From assembly GCA_938023705.1 (NCBI GenBank), contig CALJDJ010000095.1:4237-68236 (forward strand): a stretch of 64,000 bases of DNA, read 5' to 3'. Below the pieces are notes generated by a model, which was given only the letters and a program-made list of their open reading frames with translations, ran no database searches and was not told the DNA's origin. Position numbers and translations under genes: made by a program. Source of the stretch: an uncultured Collinsella sp. (GTDB taxonomy: Bacteria > Actinomycetota > Coriobacteriia > Coriobacteriales > Coriobacteriaceae). Shown piece by piece: positions 26,180-33,317 of this stretch. Numbering within the stretch: position 1 is the stretch's first letter; each line of letters begins with the position of its first letter.

Positions 26180-28126
26180 CTAGAACGTTCCGCCGCCGCC
26201 TCCGCCGACGCCGCCACCGCCGCCACCGGAAAAGCCGCCGCCGCTGCCGCCGCTCGAACTATCGGAACTCGAAGCCAGCTCGCGGATGGTCTCGTGGTAC
26301 ACATCGTTGAACGAATCGAGCGGGGACTCGTTGCCGTAGTGATGGTAATACCACCAGTAGCAGGGGTAGTTGTCGTAGAAATCGTCGCTGTTGCGCAGGT
26401 CCGCAGGCACGGCCTCGGCCAGCTGTCGCAGCACTTCTTTCGAAACGCCCAGGGCAACGCCCATCACCAGCAGTTTGTTCCACAAGATCAGGTCGCTGGG
26501 AATGGCCTCCTTCAGGCGCGTAAAGTCCTCAAGCCAATGCTTGAGCGCTTTACAGCGAGCCGCCACCTCGGCGCCCTCCGGCGTGTAGCGACGGAAGGTG
26601 CAGCTCAGGACAAAGCCCACGATCGTGACGGGGATCGAGATCATAGCGGCACCGACATTGGCATCCGCAAAGTCGGCATAGAACAGAGAGCCCAAAATGC
26701 CACAGACAATAATGATGCCGAGAACCAAGCCGGCAACCAGGGCGATGGTGCCGTCCGAGGCGATAAGCTCGCGCGCCTCCAGCTTGCCCTTAACCGTGCT
26801 CTGATAGTCCTCGAGCTTGTCGCCAACAGATGTGGTGCGCTCGCTAGCGTACTCCTCCAGCTCGCTAAACGTGCGCGAACGGACTCCGTCCTTATCGGGC
26901 TTAACGCCGGCGAAGAAGACCTTGAGCACATCGCGATCGATGCCGTCCTTCTTGGCAGCCTTCCAGGCCTCGTCGGTCACTGTGATGCGATACGTCTGCT
27001 CCTCTTTTTCGCGACGGAGCAGACCCTTCTTCTTGGTCTCGGTCGCTTCTTCCAGCTTGATCACGCGGTCGTCGGTAAGCTTCATAAGCGTGGCGATATA
27101 TGCCTGATCGGGCACCTCGTTCCAGCTCATGAGGGCCGAAAGCACGGCGGGATGGTCGGCCGAAGGCACATCGCGGAAATATTCGTCCTGGAAAAGCGGC
27201 TTGGGCTTGCGGCGGCGCAGCTTGAGCACAACGATTGTGCCGGTAAAGGCCACCGCCGCGACAACACTTAGCACGGCAAGCGCATTGGCAATCATGCGAG
27301 CGTGAGCGCGGCGAGCGTTGGCCTCGTCGGCCCATTCCTTCTCTTCGCTCAGAATCGTCGACATGCGCTTTTCGCCCGAGACGGCAAGCTGCGGCACCCA
27401 GTCGCTGGGGAAGGCGATGCGTGCCTCGGCGAATTCGCCCTCATGCACGCAGGGAATGGTATAGGTGACCATGGGCTCGTCCGCATCGAGCGACACGTCG
27501 CCCGTCAGCGGGCCGTGGCCCCATGCGCGGAAGTTATCGCCCTTGACGGCAGCCGTCCCGGCAGCGGCATTTGCAAAGTAGACTTCCATCTCGACGTCAT
27601 CGGAGTCCGCAGACCAGCCGTCACCCACAAATTTCCAGTAGAGCTCGGCGGTATCGGCCCAGTTCATAACCGCACCGGTCATGGAATAACTCACGTAGTA
27701 GATTGCGCTGTCGCCGCTCTCGTGAGGGCTGAACACCTTAATCTTTACGCCGTCGTCGGACTGCTCCACCGTGTAAACGCCGTCGTCGCCTTTATTTGCG
27801 CTGTCGACCTTGTTAAACGCAGTGTCGTCTTCCTCGACGCTCAGCACATTGACGACCACCGAGCCGCCTTGCTGGTTAGAGCCTGTATTGATATCCCAAT
27901 ACACGCCGTTAATGTCATCGTCGAAATCGAACTGGCGTCCCTCGACAACGGTCAGCGAGCCATCGGCCTCAACCGTGGCACCGATATAGGTTTGGCTCAT
28001 GGAGTAGCCGTCGGCGTGCGCGACGGCAGGCAGCAGCAACAACGCAAGCGCGACGAGTGCGCAGACGGAAGCGAACCGCGCAAACAGGCGGCGCTGCCGA
28101 CAGGGCTGGGCAACGGGGGCGTTCAT
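26180..28126 (-). CDS. DUF2207 family secreted/membrane protein with Gly-rich tail
   Basis: This protein of 648 aa has a signal peptide (about 35 residues, ending AVAHA before DG), an extracytoplasmic beta-rich domain of about 240 residues starting GYSMSQTYIGATVEADGSL, and a membrane helix followed by the basic LKLRRRKPKP. A cytoplasmic part, two more membrane helices (near AGLVLGIIIVCGILGSLFYA) and a C-terminal tail made almost only of Gly and Ser ending GGGGGGTF complete it. This layout is that of DUF2207 (YciQ-like) proteins, whose function is unknown. The ATG at 28126 has AAGGATG upstream. Confidence 0.88.
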   Translation of the reverse strand: MNAPVAQPCRQRRLFARFASVCALVALALLLLPAVAHADGYSMSQTYIGATVEADGSLTVVEGRQFDFDDDINGVYWDINTGSNQQGGSVVVNVLSVEEDDTAFNKVDSANKGDDGVYTVEQSDDGVKIKVFSPHESGDSAIYYVSYSMTGAVMNWADTAELYWKFVGDGWSADSDDVEMEVYFANAAAGTAAVKGDNFRAWGHGPLTGDVSLDADEPMVTYTIPCVHEGEFAEARIAFPSDWVPQLAVSGEKRMSTILSEEKEWADEANARRAHARMIANALAVLSVVAAVAFTGTIVVLKLRRRKPKPLFQDEYFRDVPSADHPAVLSALMSWNEVPDQAYIATLMKLTDDRVIKLEEATETKKKGLLRREKEEQTYRITVTDEAWKAAKKDGIDRDVLKVFFAGVKPDKDGVRSRTFSELEEYASERTTSVGDKLEDYQSTVKGKLEARELIASDGTIALVAGLVLGIIIVCGILGSLFYADFADANVGAAMISIPVTIVGFVLSCTFRRYTPEGAEVAARCKALKHWLEDFTRLKEAIPSDLILWNKLLVMGVALGVSKEVLRQLAEAVPADLRNSDDFYDNYPCYWWYYHHYGNESPLDSFNDVYHETIRELASSSDSSSGGSGGGFSGGGGGGVGGGGGGTF

Positions 28127-28238
28127 AGGCACATCCTTGTCTGTGGTACCAGTAGCGTCATTGTCCCACGTTTGCGAGTTCATGTGACGAACATCTAGGT
28201 CAGCGGAGCGTCAAAACAGGACAAAAGTCACGCCCGCC

Positions 28239-28290
28239 GCCGGCACCTGGGGACGTTCCTTATCTGCCGGCAATCTGGGACACTCCTTGG
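28239..28290. repeat. REP-type palindrome E with a partial second module
   Basis: GCCGGCA and TGCCGGC enclose TGGGGACGTTCC (28239-28271). A half module, CTGGGACACTCCTT, follows directly. The 508-base gap from 28127 to 28634 otherwise holds only the terminator at 28464 and the gluQ promoter; no gene there is convincing. Confidence 0.65.
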
Positions 28291-28463
28291 CATAGCCCGC
28301 TCCGGCAATAGATACCACTTCATAGCTCCATCACAGGTGTAGCGGCTTTGTGTGGGCGCGGCATGCGCTGATTGAGCCGCCAGTTGAGGGGCATAAAGCA
28401 GTTGAGCGAAAACGGTTTGCCCCTTTGCCGTCCGCTTGAGGATCATGTCCCCCTTTTCCGCGG

Positions 28464-28497
28464 AAACCCCGGCAGTTGCGAAGAGCTGCCGGGGTTT
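28464..28497. terminator. Terminator-like hairpin without an assigned gene
   Basis: AAACCCCGGCAG and CTGCCGGGGTTT form a perfect 12-base stem around a ten-base loop. I see no gene directly before it on either strand, so it may end an unrecognised short transcript from 28290-28460. Confidence 0.65.
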
Positions 28498-28621
28498 CTG
28501 TCGTTTGAGGGCTAGATTGATTGACGACGATTAAGGCGCCGAGCCGGTGGTCCGGCACGCGCAACGTGTGGCCTCAGCAACTTGCAGGCCACGGCAGCGT
28601 CTCCCCCACCACGCCCCGCGC

Positions 28622-28627
28622 TATACT
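28622..28627 (+). promoter_or_regulatory. -10 box giving a leaderless gluQ transcript
   Basis: TATACT ends seven bases before the ATG of gluQ, so transcription would start at or next to the A of ATG. No ribosome binding site exists upstream. The -35 region is not recognisable. Confidence 0.55.
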
Positions 28628-28634
28628 CGTCCGC

Positions 28635-29639
28635 ATGGACATCAACGCACGCAACATAGCAACAACCGCCGCCGACGCGCCAACGACGCCGGCCGCTCCC
28701 GCGCCCGTCGTGGGGCGCTTCGCCCCGTCGCCCTCGGGCCGTATGCACCTGGGCAACGTGTTCAGCTGCCTGTGCGCATGGCTTTCGGCCCGCAGCCAGG
28801 GCGGCAGCATCGTGTTACGCATTGAGGACCTGGACGATCGCTGCAAGCGCCCGGAACTTGCCGCCCAATTGATTGACGACCTGGCCTGGCTGGGGCTGGA
28901 GTGGGACGAAGGCCCCTACTACCAGCACGACCGCCTAGACCTGTACGAGAGCGCCTTGCGCCGGCTGAAAGACGCCGGCCTCACCTATCCCTGCTTTTGC
29001 ACACGCGCCGAGCTCCACGCCGCGAGTGCACCGCACGCGAGCGACGGCACGCCCATCTACCGTGGCGCCTGCCGAAGTCTTTCGGCCGAGGAGGTGGCCC
29101 GCCGCAGCGCCCTGCGCGCCCCGGCCACACGTCTGCGCGTGCCCACCGTCGACGACCTCGCAGACGACGTGATCGAATTTGTGGATCGCACGTACGGCGC
29201 CCAATGCGAAGCACTCGCCACCGAGTGCGGCGACTTTTTGGTGCGCCGCAGCGACGGCGTGTTTGCCTATCAGCTAGCCGTGGTGGTCGACGACGCTGCC
29301 ATGGGCGTCACCGAGGTCGTGCGCGGATGCGACCTGCTGGGGTCCACGCCGCGCCAGATCTATCTGCAGCACCTGTTGGGACTGCCCACGCCGCACTACG
29401 CACATATTCCGCTGCTCATGGCACCGGACGGCCGCCGCCTTTCCAAACGAGACCGCGATCTGGACCTGGGCGAACTCCGCGCCCGCTTTGGCACGCCCGA
29501 AGCGCTGCTGGGCTGGCTCGCCGGGCAAACGGGCATCGCGCCGGACACCACGCCGCGCTCTGCCGAGCGGCTGGTCGAGCACTTTAGCTGGGACGTCATC
29601 CGCGCGCACCGCGAGAACATCACCGTAATGGCCGAGTAG
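28635..29639 (+). CDS. gluQ: Glutamyl-Q tRNA(Asp) synthetase
   Basis: GluQ-RS is a class I synthetase-like enzyme without an anticodon-binding domain; it attaches glutamate to queuosine of tRNA(Asp). The 334-aa protein has GRFAPSPSGRMHLGN (HIGH-type motif, about residues 27-41), a zinc site of Cys120, Cys122, Tyr142 and Cys146, and LSKRDRD as the KMSKS-type motif. Its short length and CFC...YRGAC zinc site separate it from GltX. About 25 residues precede the usual family start; GTG codons there lack ribosome sites, whereas the ATG at 28635 fits a leaderless mRNA. Confidence 0.93.
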   Translation: MDINARNIATTAADAPTTPAAPAPVVGRFAPSPSGRMHLGNVFSCLCAWLSARSQGGSIVLRIEDLDDRCKRPELAAQLIDDLAWLGLEWDEGPYYQHDRLDLYESALRRLKDAGLTYPCFCTRAELHAASAPHASDGTPIYRGACRSLSAEEVARRSALRAPATRLRVPTVDDLADDVIEFVDRTYGAQCEALATECGDFLVRRSDGVFAYQLAVVVDDAAMGVTEVVRGCDLLGSTPRQIYLQHLLGLPTPHYAHIPLLMAPDGRRLSKRDRDLDLGELRARFGTPEALLGWLAGQTGIAPDTTPRSAERLVEHFSWDVIRAHRENITVMAE

Positions 29640-29694
29640 TCAAACGCCCTGCCCCCTTCACTACCCCCCCCCGACGAGTGCGTAATTCTGTATC

Positions 29695-29723
29695 TTGTTA
29701 TGTACGGAATAGTTCCGTACAAT
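29695..29723 (+). promoter_or_regulatory. TacAT promoter with operator filling the spacer
   Basis: TTGTTA (29695-29700) and TACAAT (29718-29723) are separated by exactly 17 bases. A perfect palindrome with nine-base arms (TGTACGGAA facing TTCCGTACA) spans 29701-29721, filling the spacer and part of the -10 box. It is very likely the autorepression site of the antitoxin encoded next. Confidence 0.85.
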
Positions 29724-29743
29724 GATGCAAAGGAGGTTTTACC

Positions 29744-30010
29744 ATGCCAACGATTGAGAAACAGCGCCGTATGGATCTAAGGCTGACCGAGCGTCAACGC
29801 CTTACTTACGAGCGCGCCGCGGCCTTGCGCGGGCAAACTCTCACCCAATGGGCCACGGCTCACCTTGACGAGAGCTCCGCACGTGACATCGCCGAGGCGT
29901 CAACAACCTATCTTTCTCCTGATGGTTTTGATGCATTTTGCGAAATGCTCGACTCACCCATGCCCCAAGCCGCAAAAGCGTTGCTCGACCGTAAAGCGAT
30001 TTGGGAATGA
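29744..30010 (+). CDS. DUF1778 (TacA-type) ribbon-helix-helix antitoxin
   Basis: This 88-aa protein has an N-terminal ribbon-helix-helix (RRMDLRLTERQRLTYERAA) typical of DUF1778 and a C-terminal toxin-binding tail with the conserved LSPDGFDAFCEMLDSP. TacA neutralises the GNAT toxin and represses the operon through the palindrome in the promoter. AAAGGAGG precedes the ATG. Its stop codon overlaps the toxin start as ATGA. Confidence 0.94.
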   Translation: MPTIEKQRRMDLRLTERQRLTYERAAALRGQTLTQWATAHLDESSARDIAEASTTYLSPDGFDAFCEMLDSPMPQAAKALLDRKAIWE

Positions 30011-30480
30011 GCACGTTTACCAAGCCCGTTCAACTCCCCGTTGGTCAAGGCATCGAGGCTTTCCACTGCGGTAATACCCTTGTAGACGGATGGGCTAAAA
30101 ACAGATCAGCCTCGGCGCGAAGAAGAGGGTCGGCGGTTATATACGCATCGTATTACGACGGCGCAGTCGCCGGGTTCTATACGCTATGTACGCACTCCGT
30201 AGCTCGCGAAAATGTTGACGGAGGATGGTTCGTTCGGAACTCCCCCTCCCAAGTTCCCGCAGTGTTGCTTGGAATGATGGGGGTTGATGAGAAATTCAAG
30301 GGGCTTGGCCTGGGAGCATCGTTGCTCAAAGATGCCATCGAAAACGCCTTGAAAATTTCTGCCCTAGCGGGAGCGCGAGCTTTGGTTGTCGATCCAGTAG
30401 ATGATGAGGCGGCAGCGTTCTATGCGCATTTCGGCTTTGCAGCCCTACCCGGCACCAACCGAATGGCGTTGAAACTCTAG
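30007..30480 (+). CDS. TacT-type GNAT toxin
   Basis: TacT-class toxins acetylate the amino group of aminoacyl-tRNA and stop translation. The 157-aa protein has the acetyl-CoA motif GVDEKFKGLGLGASLLKDA and the C-terminal FYAHFGFAALPG with the expected Tyr. The ATG at 30007 overlaps the antitoxin stop; a TTG two codons earlier is also open. The pair with a DUF1778 antitoxin makes the toxin role confident, though activity is not shown. Confidence 0.93.
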   Translation: MSTFTKPVQLPVGQGIEAFHCGNTLVDGWAKNRSASARRRGSAVIYASYYDGAVAGFYTLCTHSVARENVDGGWFVRNSPSQVPAVLLGMMGVDEKFKGLGLGASLLKDAIENALKISALAGARALVVDPVDDEAAAFYAHFGFAALPGTNRMALKL

Positions 30481-30511
30481 ACCGCCAGCAGCATCTCCTC
30501 CAGCTCCCAGT

Positions 30512-30574
30512 ATGCCTTAAGTTACCCTACAGATAATGACTATTGCCAAAATGTAGGGTAACTACCCAAGGCAT
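30512..30574. repeat. Inverted repeat between convergent genes
   Basis: GTTACCCTACA (30521) and TGTAGGGTAAC (30552) form an 11-base perfect stem, with outer arms ATGCCTT and AAGGCAT. There is no T-run, so it is either a weak terminator or a small repeat element. It lies between the toxin gene and the convergent phosphoesterase gene. Confidence 0.5.
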
Positions 30575-30601
30575 CATACGAAGAGCTCGCTATGCCTGCC
30601 C

Positions 30602-31327
30602 CTACGCAACGTCCCAGGGCTGGAGCTCGCCGCCCAGGCGAACGATGCAGTCGTAGAGCACGGTATGGCGCTCGGCCGGGTTGGCATCCCGATGGAAATG
30701 CCCGTAATACCAGCACTTGTAATCCAAGCGGTCTTCCAGCTCATCGAAAAATGCCGTAAGCCGATCAACGGCGGGGGAATTCCAGCCGGGGGCCGGATAA
30801 AGCGTGGGCGAAAGCATGCGCGTAGAGCAGGTGTGGGTGACCACGTAGTCGACCTTCCAACCCACGCTGTCGAGCTTTGCCCGCGCCTCCTCAAAGTTGC
30901 GCTCGTCCGGCAGTTCCTGCGGCCACCAGCTGGAATAGGGAATGCGGTATTCTTTGTCCACGCTCGTGGCGCCGCCCATGGTAAAGATCGTTGAGCCGTC
31001 GAGCTCAAAAACCTCGCCGCGCGTCAGGCGCCGTATGGGGGAGGTATCCGACAGACGCTGCGTCAGCCCACCGTGCCACAGCTCCATGGGACGCTCCGCC
31101 CAGTGATCGAAACGCTCGTGGTTGCCGTCGACGAACAGCACGGTATAGGGGCGCGACTCCAGCCAAGCGATGTCGGCACATTCCTCGGCAGAGAAATCCC
31201 AGGGAAAGCCAAAGTCGCCCGCGATAATCAGATAGTCGCCGCTCGTCAGGCTATCCCCAAGGTCCCAATCGCGCAGCTTTTGCATGTCGAGGCCGCCATG
31301 AATATCGCCCGTCACATAGACTGTCAT
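30602..31327 (-). CDS. Calcineurin-like metallophosphoesterase (copy 1)
   Basis: This 241-aa protein shows all five metal and catalytic blocks of the family: GDIHG, AGDFGF, GNHE, VVTH and GHFH. The substrate is unknown. It is paralogous to the gene at 31972: both share the GDFGF, WPQELP/WPEEMP and GWKVDYVVTH segments. Its ATG overlaps the stop of the upstream gene at 31324 as ATGA, so the two are translationally coupled. Confidence 0.92.
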   Translation of the reverse strand: MTVYVTGDIHGGLDMQKLRDWDLGDSLTSGDYLIIAGDFGFPWDFSAEECADIAWLESRPYTVLFVDGNHERFDHWAERPMELWHGGLTQRLSDTSPIRRLTRGEVFELDGSTIFTMGGATSVDKEYRIPYSSWWPQELPDERNFEEARAKLDSVGWKVDYVVTHTCSTRMLSPTLYPAPGWNSPAVDRLTAFFDELEDRLDYKCWYYGHFHRDANPAERHTVLYDCIVRLGGELQPWDVA

Positions 31328-31962
31328 CGGATCACCACTTCCCTCTTATAGGTTTCGAGATCGTGCTCGACCTGCTCATCGCCCGTGGCGTTGACCCACC
31401 ACGGCCACTTAACGCAACACGCCGGCTCGTCGACCTGCGCAAACCATGACTTGAGCTCCTCCAAGCTCACCGGAGCGTAGCCGCTGGCGTCCACGCCCAC
31501 GTCATAGCGCAGCAGTCCCTGCCGAAGGTTGAACTTGTTGTACGCGCCGCCGCAGCTGTGGATATGTCCGTGCAGATGCCAGCCACCGTGCGACATGCCC
31601 TGCCAATCGACCATGGGATAGTGGCTCAGCACGATTTTTTGACGGTCGATCTTGAGCACGCAAATGGGCGGCTCGACGATAAAAGCATCCGCCACCGCAG
31701 GCTGCGTCCAGTCTTTGTCATGGTTGCCGGGCAGCAGATGGACGCGCTTGCATGCAATGCTTTTGCGCAGCTCGTAGGCATCTTGGACCGTCATCTTAAA
31801 GCTGAAGTCACCCAAAATGTAAAGCTCGTCATCCGCAGCGACCTTGCTATTAATGCTAGCGACCATGGCGTCGTTCATCTGCCCAACAGTCGACCAAGGC
31901 CTGTCGGCGAGCCGCAGCATGTTCTCGTGCCCAAAGTGGGTATCGCTGGTAAACCAGATCAT
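31324..31962 (-). CDS. Calcineurin-like metallophosphoesterase (copy 2, different subtype)
   Basis: This 212-aa protein starts IWFTSDTHFGHENML and has ILGDFSF, GNHD, LSHYP and LHGHIH. Its DTHFGH start and overall spacing differ from its two neighbours, so it is a separate branch of the family. It is the middle gene of three co-directional phosphoesterases. The substrate is unknown. Confidence 0.92.
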   Translation of the reverse strand: MIWFTSDTHFGHENMLRLADRPWSTVGQMNDAMVASINSKVAADDELYILGDFSFKMTVQDAYELRKSIACKRVHLLPGNHDKDWTQPAVADAFIVEPPICVLKIDRQKIVLSHYPMVDWQGMSHGGWHLHGHIHSCGGAYNKFNLRQGLLRYDVGVDASGYAPVSLEELKSWFAQVDEPACCVKWPWWVNATGDEQVEHDLETYKREVVIR

Positions 31963-31971
31963 GGGGACCTC

Positions 31972-32727
31972 CTAACGCTCTTGCTCAAAATAGTCACTCG
32001 CCGTCTCATCCTGCCCATCGGCACATCGCGCTTCGATCGGCACGATATCTTGGTAGATAAGACGATGCTTGTCATCGCGCCATTCATCGTCATGGTAATG
32101 GCCAAAGAACCAGGTGCGGTAGTCGAGCCGCCCGTCGAGCTCGCCCAAAAAGGCCTGCAGCGAATCGTCGTAGAACTCGCGATTGCACTCCATGCACAGC
32201 TCGTCAGCCAAATCGACCGGCGCCTCGTGCGTCACAACATAGTCGACCTTCCAGCCCGCGCGATCGAGCGAGGCGCGACAGTGTTTGATCTCGCGCTCAC
32301 TCGGCATCTCCTCGGGCCACCACGTCTTTCCCTCCTGACGCCACTGTTTGTCATGGCTCGCGGCGCCACCCATGGCGAGCACCGTGGTCCCCGTGATGTC
32401 GAACACCTCGCCGCGCATCAGGTGCAGCACGTGCGGGCGAACCTCGTGAACGAGGCCCCCGTTCCACTCACGCATTGGCAGCCCCGCCAGCAGATGATGG
32501 TTCTCGTGATTGCCGTCGACAAAACACGTGGTCCAGGGCTTGGACTCAAACCAGTCGAGCCAGTATTTGTCGGTGTTCGAGCCGCTCCATATAAAGCCAA
32601 AGTCGCCGGCAACGATGACAACGTCATCGCGCGTCAGCGTTCGACCCAATGGCCAAACGCGCGACGAGAAGCGACTCGCCCCATACTCGGCAACACCGTG
32701 AACGTCTCCGGTAACGAAAATAGACAT
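31972..32727 (-). CDS. Calcineurin-like metallophosphoesterase (copy 3, paralogue of copy 1)
   Basis: This protein of about 251 aa has GDVHG, AGDFGF, GNHE, VVTHEAP and GHYH. It aligns along its length with the product at 30602, including the shared Trp-rich WWPEEMPSE region. GGAGG lies upstream of both TTG 32730 and ATG 32727. It is the first gene of the three-gene set. It ends nine bases before the next gene starts. Confidence 0.91.
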   Translation of the reverse strand: MSIFVTGDVHGVAEYGASRFSSRVWPLGRTLTRDDVVIVAGDFGFIWSGSNTDKYWLDWFESKPWTTCFVDGNHENHHLLAGLPMREWNGGLVHEVRPHVLHLMRGEVFDITGTTVLAMGGAASHDKQWRQEGKTWWPEEMPSEREIKHCRASLDRAGWKVDYVVTHEAPVDLADELCMECNREFYDDSLQAFLGELDGRLDYRTWFFGHYHDDEWRDDKHRLIYQDIVPIEARCADGQDETASDYFEQER

Positions 32728-32855
32728 CAAACAACACCTCCGTGCTGTGCGACTCTGGACAAATCAATGGAAGAAATTGCAGGCCGGGCCGGCATCTGTA
32801 TCCCTTAGGGCTTACCCTTCGTTCTTCCATCCAAACGGATCAAACACCCAAAAAA

Positions 32856-33221
32856 CTAGATCGAGCACACTGTTGGCGGGCAGCATGTTGGGCAGGGCGT
32901 CTTGCCTCGCTTGAGTGCAGCCGCTAATGGTACGCTTGTTTTAATGGCGTTTTGAGGAAGGCTTTTGCACCCCGTAGAACGGTGGTAAATCTTGCCGTTC
33001 TTAGTGACGATTACCTTGATTTTTGAGGTATCCACACTGCGGGGCTCGATGGGCGCAGCCACCTCTTGACGAGCTGGCGCTGTTTTCCAAGGCTTGCCTC
33101 TCGAAAAACCAAAATCGCAGAATCGATTGATATAGCTGTCGAAACATCCATCGAACAGCAACCCCGTTGCCAGACCCGCCATGAATCCGCAGGCGATCGC
33201 GGCCTCTCCTCTTATTTGCAT
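32856..33221 (-). CDS. Small membrane-anchored protein with a His/Cys metal-site module
   Basis: This protein of 121 aa has one N-terminal hydrophobic segment (IACGFMAGLATGLLFDG) and a C-terminal module of about 40 residues, KIYHRSTGCKSL ... KRGKTPCPTCCPP. The YH-x4-C ... PCxxC pattern is a widespread putative zinc-binding module at the ends of secreted proteins. Function unknown. The ATG at 33221 has AAGGAGGG just upstream; the open frame to 33296 lacks one. Confidence 0.75.
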   Translation of the reverse strand: MQIRGEAAIACGFMAGLATGLLFDGCFDSYINRFCDFGFSRGKPWKTAPARQEVAAPIEPRSVDTSKIKVIVTKNGKIYHRSTGCKSLPQNAIKTSVPLAAALKRGKTPCPTCCPPTVCSI

Positions 33222-33247
33222 ATATCCCTCCTTAATCAATCTTGAAG

Positions 33248-33300
33248 AAAAAGGCGGCGCGCGCCGCAGAGCCCATGCCCCTGCGGTGCGCGCCAAAAAC
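33248..33300 (-). terminator. Terminator of the CAP-domain surface protein gene
   Basis: On the minus strand GGCGCGCACCGCAG pairs with CTGCGGCGCGCGCC and is followed within a few bases by TTTTTCTT. A leading run of T on the other side may allow use on both strands. Confidence 0.8.
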
Positions 33301-33317
33301 AGCGCGCTTCCCTGTCC

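Noticed and set aside
26009..27271. Plus-strand frame starting inside the MITE-like element
   Set aside because: It runs antisense through the Gly-rich DUF2207 gene; the start lies in the repeat and has no ribosome site.
28228..28446. Possible 72-aa minus-strand gene before gluQ
   Set aside because: It runs through REP palindrome E, has no family match, and its spacing to GGGGG is too short for a ribosome site.
31558..32808. Plus-strand open frame opposite the phosphoesterase genes
   Set aside because: It is antisense to two genes with full catalytic motifs, and no start signal is seen.
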